A DNA stretch of 21,332 nucleotides, from positions 1 to 21,332 of the forward strand of contig JAEZZN010000120.1 of the NCBI GenBank assembly GCA_023418535.1, read 5' to 3'. The translations under genes were made by a program, and so were the position numbers. The notes beneath the pieces are model-generated. The model did not search any database. It was not told the DNA's origin and was given only the letters and a program-made list of their open reading frames with translations. Shown piece by piece: positions 1 through 7,222 of the stretch (positions within the stretch are counted from its first letter, which is position 1; each line of letters opens with the position of its first letter). Source of the stretch: Bacillota bacterium (lineage in GTDB: Bacteria > Bacillota_A > Clostridia > Tissierellales > Peptoniphilaceae).

Positions 1-115
1 CTGGAGCTGCTGCTGATACACCAAATTCTTCTTCTAAAGCTTTTACTAAATCAGCTAATTCTAATACTGTTAAACCTTTTACATCTTCAATTAATTGTGT
101 TACTTTTTCTGACAT
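1..115 (-). CDS. rplL: Ribosomal protein L7/L12, N-terminal part (runs off the window)
   Basis: This is the N-terminal 38 residues of the ribosomal stalk protein L7/L12, which binds L10 as dimers and recruits translation GTPases. The visible part begins [20 protein letters not shown] and continues through the start of the acidic, alanine-rich hinge, matching the N-terminal dimerisation domain. The ATG at 113-115 follows a perfect AGGAGG at 121-126. The gene lies 14 bases after the rplJ stop and is the second gene of the rplJ-rplL unit, so it should be controlled by the L10 leader upstream. The C-terminal domain lies off the left edge. Confidence 0.95.
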   Translation of the reverse strand, partial: MSEKVTQLIEDVKGLTVLELADLVKALEEEFGVSAAAP

Positions 116-129
116 TTTGTCCTCCTAAA

Positions 130-663
130 TTATGCTTCTTGTTCTTTTTTTTCTTTTACTGCGTTTAATGCATAAACGACATTTCTAATAGTTCCTTGCA
201 ATACATTTGCAAATCCTGCTATAGGTGCATTTAATCCACCTAATACTTGAGCTATCAATACTTCTCTTGTTGGTAATTTAGCTATAGCTTTTACGCCTTC
301 AACATCAACTACCTTGCCATCAATAAATCCAGCTTTTACTACTAATTTTTCATTATCTTTAGCAAAATCTACTGTGATTCTTGGACCAGCAGCCATATCA
401 TCGTTACTGAATACAAAACCATTCGGTCCTTTTAAGTACTCTTCATAGCCTTCATATCCTAATTCTTTAAGAGCGATATTAACCATTGTGTTTTTGTAAA
501 CTTTATAGTTAACACCTTCAGCTCTATATTTTGATCTTAATTCGGATACTTGTTCTACAGTAAGACCACGGTATTCTACGATTGATATAGATTTAGAGTT
601 TTGAATAGCTTCTTTAATTTCGCTTACCACTTCTTGTTTCAATGATAATGCTGAATTACTCAC
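130..663 (-). CDS. rplJ: Ribosomal protein L10 (GTG start)
   Basis: L10 anchors the L7/L12 dimers to the large subunit at the base of the stalk. The 177-residue length is normal for the family. The N-terminal region contains the IVEYRGLTVEQVSELR segment typical of L10, followed by the VYKNTMVNIAL block and a C-terminal helix (NVVYALNAVKEKKEQ) of the type that binds L12. The start codon is GTG at 661-663, preceded by GGAGG at 670-674 with six bases of spacing; no better ATG exists. The gene sits downstream of the L10 leader and its own promoter and is followed by rplL. In Firmicutes the L10(L12)4 complex represses its own operon through that leader. Confidence 0.97.
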   Translation of the reverse strand: MSNSALSLKQEVVSEIKEAIQNSKSISIVEYRGLTVEQVSELRSKYRAEGVNYKVYKNTMVNIALKELGYEGYEEYLKGPNGFVFSNDDMAAGPRITVDFAKDNEKLVVKAGFIDGKVVDVEGVKAIAKLPTREVLIAQVLGGLNAPIAGFANVLQGTIRNVVYALNAVKEKKEQEA

Positions 664-710
664 TTTCCACCTCCATAGTTTCGGCTACTATGAACAATAT
701 TTTTTATAAA

Positions 711-743
711 TAAAAAACTCCTTGGACATAAAGACGCAAGGAG
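711..743 (-). terminator. Attenuator-type intrinsic terminator inside the L10 leader
   Basis: In RNA sense a CTCCTTG arm (743-737) pairs with CAAGGAG (724-718), and a run of U residues (717-712) follows directly. It lies before the rplJ ribosome binding site, so it would stop transcription ahead of the operon. An upstream AGGAG (766-762) can pair instead with CTCCT of the first arm, giving a mutually exclusive antiterminator. That is the arrangement expected for attenuation of rplJL. Confidence 0.75.
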
Positions 744-821
744 ATCAATAATCATGTATCGCTCCTATATAGGAAATTAAGATTTCTCACCTATAGTCTT
801 TGGTAGCCTATTTAATTTACT
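744..821 (-). ncRNA. Ribosomal protein L10 leader (cis-regulatory RNA)
   Basis: The 5' untranslated region of rplJ carries the hallmarks of the Firmicutes L10 leader. An ACCAAAGACTATAGGTG-like segment near 785-805 is followed by TCTTAATTTCC, and the CTATAGG arm (796-790) pairs with CCTATA (773-768). Downstream lies the attenuator hairpin. In Bacillus this RNA binds the L10(L12)4 complex and makes operon expression depend on free stalk protein. The match is by eye to the known family pattern. Confidence 0.8.
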
Positions 822-826
822 AAAAC

Positions 827-855
827 ATAATAGCATATTATATAAAAATATGCAA
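827..855 (-). promoter_or_regulatory. Promoter of the rplJ-rplL operon
   Basis: A -35 TTGCAT (855-850) and a -10 TATTAT (832-827) are separated by exactly 17 bases. The predicted start near 820 is just upstream of the L10 leader. The promoter sits in the rplA-rplJ gap, so rplJL can be transcribed separately from the rpmG-rplA unit. Confidence 0.75.
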
Positions 856-864
856 ATTATTATT

Positions 865-1563
865 TTATAATTCCATCAATCTAGCTGTATTTAACTTAAT
901 TCCAGGTCCCATTGTTGATGTTATTGTTACTGATCTTAAGTATTTACCTTTAGCTGATGCTGGTTTATCTCTAATTACAGATGCAATTAAAGCTTTTACG
1001 TTTTCTGCTAATTGTTCTTCGTTGAAGCTTGCTTTACCAACAGCTACGTGAACAATATTTTGTTTATCTGTTCTATATTCTACTTTACCTGATTTAGCTT
1101 CTTCAACCGCTTTAGCTACATCAAATGTAACTGTACCAGTTTTTGGATTTGGCATAAGTCCTCTTGGTCCTAATGTTCTACCAATTTTACCAACTTGACC
1201 CATCATATCTGGTGTTGCAATTGCCACATCAAAATCTGTCCAAGACTCATTTTGAACTCTATCTATTAAATCTTCACCTGCAAAATCAGCACCAGCATCT
1301 AAAGCTTCTTTAGCTTTTTCACCTTTAGCAAATACCGCAACTCTAACTTCTTTACCTGTACCATTTGGTAATACTACAGTATTTCTAACTTGTTGATCTG
1401 CATGTCTTGAGTCAACACCTAATTTTAAGTGTAATTCTATAGTTTCATCAAACTTTGCTGTAGCTGCTTTTTTTACTAATTCAACAGCTTCATCAATTTC
1501 ATAAAATTTTTCTTTATCTACTAAATTTAATACTTCTTTATATCTCTTTCCTACTTTTGGCAT
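865..1563 (-). CDS. rplA: Ribosomal protein L1
   Basis: L1 binds the mobile stalk of 23S rRNA at the E site and helps eject deacylated tRNA. It is also the repressor of the L11 operon in well-studied bacteria. The 232-residue length is typical. The start [11 protein letters not shown], the [11 protein letters not shown] block near residue 140 and the C-terminal [16 protein letters not shown] block are characteristic of bacterial L1. The ATG at 1561-1563 has an AAGGAGG site at 1569-1575. The gene follows rplK by 37 bases, and that gap contains an RNA element resembling the 23S L1-binding site, so feedback control of this gene is plausible. Confidence 0.98.
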   Translation of the reverse strand: MPKVGKRYKEVLNLVDKEKFYEIDEAVELVKKAATAKFDETIELHLKLGVDSRHADQQVRNTVVLPNGTGKEVRVAVFAKGEKAKEALDAGADFAGEDLIDRVQNESWTDFDVAIATPDMMGQVGKIGRTLGPRGLMPNPKTGTVTFDVAKAVEEAKSGKVEYRTDKQNIVHVAVGKASFNEEQLAENVKALIASVIRDKPASAKGKYLRSVTITSTMGPGIKLNTARLMEL

Positions 1564-1574
1564 TTTTTCCTCCT

Positions 1575-1601
1575 TGTGGTATATACGGAATATCCTCCCA
1601 C
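1575..1601 (-). promoter_or_regulatory. Putative L1-binding mRNA element before rplA
   Basis: In RNA sense this reads GTGGGAGG ... TTCCG ... ACCACA. The outer GTGG pairs with CCAC around an asymmetric internal loop, and inner GGA can pair with TCC. The same skeleton occurs before rplK at 2048-2073. It resembles the L1-binding region of 23S rRNA (GGUGGGAGG ... AGCCG ... ACCACC). It overlaps the rplK stop codon and touches the rplA ribosome binding site, so protein binding could block translation. The regulatory role is inferred. Confidence 0.6.
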
Positions 1602-2026
1602 TAATCTTCTACTGTAATCCCCATTGATCTTGCTGTACCAGCGATTATTCGTTCAGCTGCTTCAATTGATGCTGCATTTAAGTCAGGCATCTTTGTTTCT
1701 GCAATTTCTCTTACTTGTGCTTTTGTTAATTGTCCAACTTTTTGTTTGTTTGGAACACCTGAAGCTGTTTCTAAACCTAAAGCTTTTTTAATTAAAACTG
1801 CTGCTGGTGGTGTTTTCAAGATAAATGTAAATGATCTATCTGCATAAATTGTAATTACAACAGGAATAATTAATCCTGCTTTATCTTGAGTTTGTGCGTT
1901 AAATGCCTTTGTAAATTCCATTATATTTATACCTGTTGGCCCTAAAGCTGTACCAACTGGTGGTGCAGGTGTTGCCTTTGCTGCAGGTATTTGTAATTTA
2001 ACAATTGATTGTACTTTTTTAGCCAT
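1601..2026 (-). CDS. rplK: Ribosomal protein L11
   Basis: L11 binds the GTPase-associated centre of 23S rRNA and is needed for RelA-type stringent signalling. The 141-residue protein is full length. It contains the N-terminal [20 protein letters not shown] segment and [17 protein letters not shown], then the C-terminal rRNA-binding domain ending in [11 protein letters not shown]. The ATG at 2024-2026 has an AGGAGG at 2032-2037. It lies between nusG and rplA, and both its leader and its 3' end carry the related GTGGGAGG ... CCG ... ACCACA elements. Confidence 0.98.
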   Translation of the reverse strand: MAKKVQSIVKLQIPAAKATPAPPVGTALGPTGINIMEFTKAFNAQTQDKAGLIIPVVITIYADRSFTFILKTPPAAVLIKKALGLETASGVPNKQKVGQLTKAQVREIAETKMPDLNAASIEAAERIIAGTARSMGITVED

Positions 2027-2047
2027 TATTTCCTCCTAAATCGCTAA

Positions 2048-2073
2048 TGTGGTTATGGCGGTTTCCCTCCCAC
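2048..2073 (-). promoter_or_regulatory. Putative L1-binding mRNA element before rplK
   Basis: In RNA sense this reads GTGGGAGG ... ACCG ... ATAACCACA, with GTGG (2073-2070) pairing to CCAC (2052-2049). It shares its layout and conserved bases with the element before rplA and with the L1-binding site of 23S rRNA. L1 repression of the L11 operon through such an mRNA mimic is established in other bacteria; its use here is inferred. Confidence 0.6.
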
Positions 2074-2084
2074 TAAAAAAATGA

Positions 2085-2630
2085 TTATTTAATATCTTCA
2101 AATGCAATTTCTGCTGTTGTATCTCTTCCCATAAAGTCAATAACAACTTTTACAAATTGCTTTTCATAATTGATGTCTTCAACTATTGCTGTAAATCCTT
2201 CAAATGCTCCCTTAACAATTTCAATATCTTGACCAATTTTTATATCAATATCTTCAGGTTTTATCTTAACTTGAATTGCTTCTTCATTTTCAATACCGAA
2301 ATCTCTTATTTCTTTTGCACTTAAAGGCACTGGATCCCCATCTGGTCCTATAAAGCCTGTAACACCTCTTGTGTTTCTTACTAAGTACCAGTTTCTAGAA
2401 TCCACTATCATTTTTATTAGTACATATCCTGGGAAAATTTTTCTTTCTTTTTGAACCTTTTTCCCGCCTTTTTCTTCTGTATACTGTTCCATTGGTACCC
2501 TCACATCAAAAATATTGTGTGATTTACCATTTTCAATCATATTCTCAATTTTACTTTTTACTTTATTTTCGTGTCCAGAATAAGTATGAACAACATACCA
2601 ATTCACATTTTCAATATTTTCGTTGTCCAT
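2085..2630 (-). CDS. nusG: Transcription termination/antitermination factor NusG
   Basis: NusG binds the RNA polymerase clamp and affects pausing, Rho action and transcription-translation coupling. The 181-residue protein has the N-terminal NGN domain (WYVVHTYSGHENKVKSKIE near residues 11-29, then the IFPGYVLIKM core). A C-terminal KOW domain follows (IVKGAFEGFTAIVEDIN). The ATG at 2628-2630 follows AAGGAG at 2634-2639. It lies 12 bases after secE and before rplK, the usual bacterial order. Confidence 0.98.
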   Translation of the reverse strand: MDNENIENVNWYVVHTYSGHENKVKSKIENMIENGKSHNIFDVRVPMEQYTEEKGGKKVQKERKIFPGYVLIKMIVDSRNWYLVRNTRGVTGFIGPDGDPVPLSAKEIRDFGIENEEAIQVKIKPEDIDIKIGQDIEIVKGAFEGFTAIVEDINYEKQFVKVVIDFMGRDTTAEIAFEDIK

Positions 2631-2642
2631 TGCTTCTCCTTA

Positions 2643-2828
2643 TTAAAGTGTAAATGATAAAACAAATCGGAATACTAAGTCTATCAGTTTAACTAATATA
2701 GAAACTCCTACAATAGCTGCTAAAACAACTAAAGTCATATTGATTACATCTTGTTTTTTTGGCCATGAAATCTTTTTATATTCTGATCTCATTCCTTTAA
2801 CAAGACCTTTTTTTCTTGTCTCAGTCAT
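2643..2828 (-). CDS. secE: Preprotein translocase subunit SecE
   Basis: This is the small essential clamp subunit of the SecYEG channel in the cytoplasmic membrane. The 61-residue length is normal for Gram-positive SecE, which has a single membrane span. The amphipathic EYKKISWPKKQDV segment at residues 16-28 is the SecE signature, followed by one hydrophobic helix (about residues 31-59). It lies between rpmG (9 bases upstream) and nusG, as expected. Confidence 0.95.
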   Translation of the reverse strand: MTETRKKGLVKGMRSEYKKISWPKKQDVINMTLVVLAAIVGVSILVKLIDLVFRFVLSFTL

Positions 2829-2837
2829 TGTTAACTC

Positions 2838-2987
2838 CTATTTAGTTTCTCTATGAATTGTGTGTTTACCACAGAATGGGCAATATTTCTTTAGCTCAAT
2901 TCTGTCTGTAGTATTTCTTTTATTTTTCATAGTGTCGTAGTTTCTTTGTTTGCATTCTGTACATGCTAATTTTACCTTGTCTCTCAT
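2838..2987 (-). CDS. rpmG: Ribosomal protein L33 (zinc-binding type)
   Basis: This 49-residue gene reads [20 protein letters not shown], then [20 protein letters not shown], ending KHTIHRETK. The two CxxC pairs (CTEC, CPFC) form the zinc ribbon of the C+ form of L33. The ATG at 2985-2987 is preceded by AGGAGG at 2993-2998. It is the first gene of the rpmG-secE-nusG-rplK-rplA operon, directly downstream of the promoter at 3040-3068. L33 is a non-essential 50S protein near the E site. C+ L33 is commonly swapped for a C- copy under zinc limitation; no C- copy is present in the window. Confidence 0.96.
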   Translation of the reverse strand: MRDKVKLACTECKQRNYDTMKNKRNTTDRIELKKYCPFCGKHTIHRETK

Positions 2988-3008
2988 GACTACCTCCTAC
3001 GTTATATA

Positions 3009-3035
3009 TTACCGGACGGTAACTCCGATACATCG
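3009..3035 (-). repeat. Two adjacent short palindromes at the rpmG transcription start
   Basis: Two inverted repeats lie side by side: CGAT-GT-ATCG (3035-3026), which covers the predicted start near 3033, and TTACCG-TC-CGGTAA (3022-3009) in the 5' untranslated region. They are the most GC-rich bases in an otherwise very AT-rich gap. They could be an operator or small hairpins in the leader; no function can be assigned. The rest of the 3069-3246 gap holds no gene I can support. Confidence 0.45.
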
Positions 3036-3039
3036 TTAG

Positions 3040-3068
3040 ATTTTATATCATTATCCTTTAAAAGTCAA
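3040..3068 (-). promoter_or_regulatory. Promoter of the rpmG-secE-nusG-rplK-rplA operon
   Basis: The -35 TTGACT (3068-3063) and -10 TAAAAT (3045-3040) are separated by exactly 17 bases. This is close to the sigma-A consensus. The predicted start near 3033 gives a leader of about 46 bases before rpmG. Confidence 0.75.
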
Positions 3069-3246
3069 GTAAATATCATGATTTTAAATACTTTTTTTGT
3101 TTTAGTAATTATTTATTACAAATTTACTATTTATTATCGCTATATTTCTGTGTAATTATTGATTTATCAGTGTCCTTCTGTATACAAATTTATTAATTGC
3201 ATTTAATCTGTTTAATCGTGATTCCATGAATCCGTAAAATCTAAAA

Positions 3247-4830
3247 TCAACGTAATTTAAATCTCTTTGGAGCTAAATATTTTAATCCTAAGAATCCTAA
3301 TATAATATAAATTACAGCAAAAATTAATACTAAATAAATATAATCACCAGCAATTACTGAATAGGAAAGCATATAAATTATATAAGTGAGCCCATTATAT
3401 AATGGATTTTTAATTTTTAAACCCTTAGTAAACGGCTGTATTATGTAATACGCAAACATATAATGAAGAGAGAAAAATAATACACCCAATATTCCAGAAC
3501 TCAATGATAGGAATAGATGTTTTGTCCCTAATTGAAATCTTAAATTTACAGTAATTATCATAATTATCATTAGTATAAAAAGTATCATGTTGTTTTTTAA
3601 TAATTTTACAAGACGTATTTTCATAGATTCCATTATATGTTCTGGTTTTCTATAAAAATTAGACTTCATTAAAGGATAATCCATATTATAAAAACAATAC
3701 TTTATAAAAAAGTTTCCACTAAACATATAATATGCAGATGCAAATAATATTACTAAATAAGCTTTATTTAAAAAATCTAATTCTATTTCATTAGTTGGAA
3801 TAAATAATACTGCAATAGAAATTCCTATATATATTAAAGCTTTCAAAATAAACGGTTTTCGTGTTTTCTTTTTATAGATGTTCTCATGTCTTTTGAAAAA
3901 TATTTCGTTAATATATCTAATCCCACTATAATTTGAAAAATCTTCCTTCCCAATCTTTATATTTTCTTCTTCAGTTTTAACTACAGAAAACTCGACATCC
4001 ATATCATTTCCTAGTGACAATAAATCTACTGTTAATCTAGGATATATAATCTCATCAAAATTATTTTGTTTCAAAACTGATTTGAATGATAATAGAATAA
4101 TTATAATTCCAAATAATAAAAGTATCGGATTGTATAATACTTCTAAATTTACATTTAATAAAGGTAATATCGATTTATTAAATATAAGTATTACTAAAGC
4201 TAAAATATAATAAGAGAAAATTATAGAATTTTCATATATTTGAAGTTTCTTATCTTTTAAATTTTTCTTTAGCATAAATAAAGCTGCAAATATACGTAAA
4301 CTACATGATAATATTGAAAATGCTAATATATTAATAAATGCAATATTTATACTTATAATTGAAAATATAATTTTCATAGCTATTGAAAATGTAATTGCAA
4401 ATACAATTAAACTATAAGAAAAACTTCCTATAAAATAACTTTTTGGACTCATCTTAAATTGTCTTATAAAATAATATGACTTTTGATTGGCATCATAAAA
4501 ATTGAAAGCTTCTATCATAAAGCCAAACAATGTAATTAAGCTTATATATATTAAAATACTTTTTGAAATTTCTGCGTCTTTAATTAAAAATTCTCCCTTT
4601 GTAATAATTGCTACTATAATTCCATAAAATATTAATTTTGAAAAGACTTTTGTAATAAAAGGAAGTATTAATGAAATCCAACTAGATTTCTCAACTATTT
4701 TTAATATTGTTTTGTATATTTTTCTACTTATTATTTTTCCTAAAAAAGGTATTTTCAACAACCAAAAGAAGAAACTATTTACTGATGTAATTAAATTATA
4801 TTCTTGAATTAATAAAACATCTCTAATCAT
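3247..4830 (-). CDS. ABC transporter permease, large multi-pass membrane protein
   Basis: This 527-residue protein is strongly hydrophobic, with roughly ten or more predicted membrane spans in two blocks. These are separated by a soluble loop around residues 260-330 that is rich in Glu, Lys and Asp. It has no ATPase motifs. It overlaps the end of the ABC ATPase gene by 8 bases, so the two probably form one export or ABC-2-like transporter. The substrate cannot be told from sequence. I chose the ATG at 4828-4830, which has GAGGG six bases upstream, rather than the GTG one codon earlier. The thiD-like kinase two genes upstream does not by itself imply thiamine transport. Confidence 0.8.
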   Translation of the reverse strand: MIRDVLLIQEYNLITSVNSFFFWLLKIPFLGKIISRKIYKTILKIVEKSSWISLILPFITKVFSKLIFYGIIVAIITKGEFLIKDAEISKSILIYISLITLFGFMIEAFNFYDANQKSYYFIRQFKMSPKSYFIGSFSYSLIVFAITFSIAMKIIFSIISINIAFINILAFSILSCSLRIFAALFMLKKNLKDKKLQIYENSIIFSYYILALVILIFNKSILPLLNVNLEVLYNPILLLFGIIIILLSFKSVLKQNNFDEIIYPRLTVDLLSLGNDMDVEFSVVKTEEENIKIGKEDFSNYSGIRYINEIFFKRHENIYKKKTRKPFILKALIYIGISIAVLFIPTNEIELDFLNKAYLVILFASAYYMFSGNFFIKYCFYNMDYPLMKSNFYRKPEHIMESMKIRLVKLLKNNMILFILMIIMIITVNLRFQLGTKHLFLSLSSGILGVLFFSLHYMFAYYIIQPFTKGLKIKNPLYNGLTYIIYMLSYSVIAGDYIYLVLIFAVIYIILGFLGLKYLAPKRFKLR

Positions 4831-5518
4831 CACTATCCCTCAAAGCTTCAACGATTATATTTTCATAATTTTCATCTTTCTCAAGTCTTTCAATTGATTG
4901 TAAATGGCCTTTGTTCAATAAAACTATATCATCACATAAATCTTTTGCAAGTTCCAACATATGTGTAGATACGATCACAATATGATCTCTTTTCAATGAC
5001 CTAAAGAATTTCTTTATCTCTTGCGCACTTATAATATCAACCGCTGTTAAAGGCTCATCAAGAAGAATTATTTTAGGTCTTTGTATATACATAGAAAGCA
5101 ATGCAACTTTTGACTTCATTCCTGATGAATACTCTTTTATCAATTTATGTCTATCATTTTCATTTATATTCACTTCATCAAACAAAGCATCAATATTATT
5201 CCTTTCGTGAGGGGCATTAATATCGGTAATGAATTTTGCATACTCATATCCTGTTAAAAATTCTGGAAGATAAGTTTCCGCAAATATCATACCAATATCT
5301 TCAATTTTGATATCTTTTTGTTCTCCATCTATTTCAATTGCTATGTCTCCACTATCTTGTTGTAATTCTTTATAAATTATATTAAACAAAGTAGTCTTTC
5401 CTGCTCCATTTCGGCCAAGAAGTCCATATATTCTACCACTTTCAAACTCATAACTTGCACCGTCTATTACTACATTTTTGTTAAATTTCTTTTCGATGTT
5501 TTTTAAAATTAATTTCAT
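4823..5518 (-). CDS. ABC transporter ATP-binding protein
   Basis: This cytoplasmic ATPase subunit powers the permease encoded just downstream. From the chosen start it has 231 residues. Motifs are Walker A GRNGAGKTT, the ABC signature YSSGMKSKV, Walker B IILLDEP and the switch histidine in STHML. This is the compact layout of single-domain exporter ATPases. I chose the ATG at 5516-5518 because an AAAGGGG site lies at 5524-5530; an in-frame GTG at 5539 overlaps thiD and lacks a good site. It starts 10 bases after the thiD stop, so thiD, ATPase and permease form one transcript. Confidence 0.95.
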   Translation of the reverse strand: MKLILKNIEKKFNKNVVIDGASYEFESGRIYGLLGRNGAGKTTLFNIIYKELQQDSGDIAIEIDGEQKDIKIEDIGMIFAETYLPEFLTGYEYAKFITDINAPHERNNIDALFDEVNINENDRHKLIKEYSSGMKSKVALLSMYIQRPKIILLDEPLTAVDIISAQEIKKFFRSLKRDHIVIVSTHMLELAKDLCDDIVLLNKGHLQSIERLEKDENYENIIVEALRDSDD

Positions 5519-5528
5519 ATTTTCCCCT

Positions 5529-6320
5529 TTAATATTCACCTATAATATCAAAACTATTATCAATAGGACCACGACCTTGACCAATTTGTATATTTGATTT
5601 AAGTGCCGCTGTTACATATCTTTTTGCAGCTTCACAAGCTTCAATCAAACTGTATCCTTTAGCTAAATTTGATGCTATTGCACTCGACAAAGCATCACCT
5701 GTTCCTCTAATGTTTTTAGTTTCTATTTTGTCTCCATATAGCCAATATCCACCCTCTTTTGTATATAGAAAATCATTAGAATTATCACCTTCAACACCAC
5801 TTTTGGTCAAAACATTACATCCATATTTTTCATATATTTTTTTAGCTGCAATCTCCATATCTTTTTCATTATGAATTTTTATATCAGCTATAATCTCTGT
5901 TTCTTCCTTGTTTGGTGTAATTAAATCAGCAAGTGGAATTAATTCTGTAAGCAAAGTTTCAATAGCATCATCATTTATCAACTGAATCTTCTTTTGTGCT
6001 ACTATAACTGGATCTACAATTAGATTTTTAGGCTTATATTGTTTTATCTTTTTTGCTGTCATTGTTATTAAATCATTAGAAAGTAACATACCTGTCTTTG
6101 TCGCATCAGGACTTATATCTTGAAATAAATAATCTATTTGCTTTTCAAGAAACTCTGGCTTAGTTTCTTGAACTCCATAAAAACCCATTGAATTTTGTGC
6201 ACTTATAAGAGTGACAACTGACATCGCATATACTCCATGAGCTGTCATAGTCTTAATATCTGCTTGCATCCCAGCACCACCAAATGGATCACTACCTGCA
6301 ATAGTAAGTACAGTCTTCAT
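5529..6320 (-). CDS. thiD: ThiD-like kinase (hydroxymethylpyrimidine/phosphomethylpyrimidine or pyridoxine kinase)
   Basis: This is a ribokinase-fold enzyme of the ThiD/PdxK group, 263 residues. It has the N-terminal AGSDPFGGAGMQADIKT motif (residues 8-24), KTGML near residue 75, VDPV near 102, TPNKEE near 135 and the C-terminal anion-hole motif GTGDALSSA (206-214). ThiD makes the pyrimidine half of thiamine. In the characterised ThiD enzymes the anion-hole motif is usually GTGC or GAGC, whereas here it is GTGD with Asp209, as in most sugar kinases. Substrate preference is therefore less certain, and pyridoxine kinase is possible. A GGAGAAG site precedes the ATG. It leads the operon with the ABC transporter. 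No other thiamine gene is in the window. The 111-base divergent gap upstream is almost pure A/T with several TATAAT-like blocks but no clear paired promoter. Confidence 0.85.
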   Translation of the reverse strand: MKTVLTIAGSDPFGGAGMQADIKTMTAHGVYAMSVVTLISAQNSMGFYGVQETKPEFLEKQIDYLFQDISPDATKTGMLLSNDLITMTAKKIKQYKPKNLIVDPVIVAQKKIQLINDDAIETLLTELIPLADLITPNKEETEIIADIKIHNEKDMEIAAKKIYEKYGCNVLTKSGVEGDNSNDFLYTKEGGYWLYGDKIETKNIRGTGDALSSAIASNLAKGYSLIEACEAAKRYVTAALKSNIQIGQGRGPIDNSFDIIGEY

Positions 6321-6431
6321 AACTTCTCCAATTTAAATATTATTACTATATAGTATAATATATTATAGTATATTATAATATTTTTTTATCAATAATAAAT
6401 TTAGTAATTTTAATGATTTTAGGAGCTAGTT

Positions 6432-7184
6432 ATGAGAGTAATGACTGTAAATGCAAGATATATCAATGATTTCGATGAATATCCATGGTCATCTAGAAAG
6501 ACTGTAATTAAGGAAATGATTGAAAAGTATAATCCAGACTTGATTGGGTTTCAAGAAATTATGGAGGAACATTTTGATTATTTAACCTCTGTATTCAAAG
6601 ATAAATATCATTTTTATGGTGAGTATAGAGATTTTATCTTTCCTTCAGAAATGAATTTAATATTTATTAAAAAGGATAGATTTGAAGTTTTATCTTCTAA
6701 TACAATTTGGCTTAGTGAAACTCCAAATGAAAAATTTTCTATTGGTTGGGATAGTAGTTTAGCAAGAGTTTTATCTTATGTAAAATTAAAAGATTTAACA
6801 AATGAATCGACACTGTATCATCTAAATACACATTTTGATTATGCTGGAGAAAAAGCAAGAATAAACTCTGCGAAAATGACACATGATTTAATCAAAGATT
6901 TACATGAAACAGTAGTATTAACTGGAGATTTCAATTCTACACCTACACATGGTTTTATTAATTTGCTACTTGAATCTGATATACTCGATAATTCATATAA
7001 TCATTTTGAAGATAAGAAAAACTCTCTTACAATTCATAATTTTACGAATGAAATTAAGGGAGAACCTATTGATTATATATTCGCAACCAAAGATTTAAAA
7101 ATAGTTAATAGCGAAATTATTAGATATAAAAAAGATGGAATATTTTCTTCTGATCATTATCATATTTTAGTAGATTTTGAATAA
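6432..7184 (+). CDS. Endonuclease/exonuclease/phosphatase family protein
   Basis: This 250-residue metal-dependent hydrolase of the EEP superfamily shares its fold with exonuclease III, DNase I and sphingomyelinase. Family motifs are all present: MTVNAR at 4-9, the metal-ligand IGFQEI (Glu42), NTHFDYAGEKAR in the middle, TGDFNSTP, PIDYIF and the C-terminal SDHYHILVDF with the catalytic His. There is no signal peptide, so it is probably cytoplasmic. Its substrate could be nucleic acid or a small phosphate ester and cannot be told. An AGGAGC site lies just before the ATG. It is a single-gene unit, divergent from thiD and convergent with the aromatic-pathway gene. Confidence 0.9.
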   Translation: MRVMTVNARYINDFDEYPWSSRKTVIKEMIEKYNPDLIGFQEIMEEHFDYLTSVFKDKYHFYGEYRDFIFPSEMNLIFIKKDRFEVLSSNTIWLSETPNEKFSIGWDSSLARVLSYVKLKDLTNESTLYHLNTHFDYAGEKARINSAKMTHDLIKDLHETVVLTGDFNSTPTHGFINLLLESDILDNSYNHFEDKKNSLTIHNFTNEIKGEPIDYIFATKDLKIVNSEIIRYKKDGIFSSDHYHILVDFE

Positions 7185-7187
7185 TAA

Positions 7188-7222
7188 AATAGTGGGTTTG
7201 GATTTTATCCATTCCCACTATT
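7188..7222. terminator. Hairpin between convergent genes, probable bidirectional terminator
   Basis: The arms AATAGTGGG (7188-7196) and CCCACTATT (7214-7222) form a 9-bp stem, and the loop holds a second GGAT/ATCC stem. It lies between the stop of the plus-strand phosphatase gene and the stop of the minus-strand aro fusion, whose stop codon it overlaps. The minus-strand exit (TTTATTATT) is more U-rich than the plus-strand exit. Confidence 0.65.

Noticed and set aside
3156..3227. A 23-codon minus-strand reading frame (starts MESRLNRLNAINKF) in the gap after the permease gene.
   Set aside because: It has no ribosome binding site, its open frame is barely longer than the ATG-to-stop span, and AT-rich sequence gives such frames often.
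5519..5539. An upstream GTG start for the ABC ATPase, overlapping thiD.
   Set aside because: The ATG at 5518 has an AAAGGGG site at good spacing and begins directly with the usual first beta strand.
6340..6385. Repeated TATTATAGTATA-like blocks in the thiD divergent gap.
   Set aside because: They look like low-complexity A/T sequence with several chance TATAAT boxes. No -35 pairs well with any of them at 16-18 bases, and there is no regular repeat unit.
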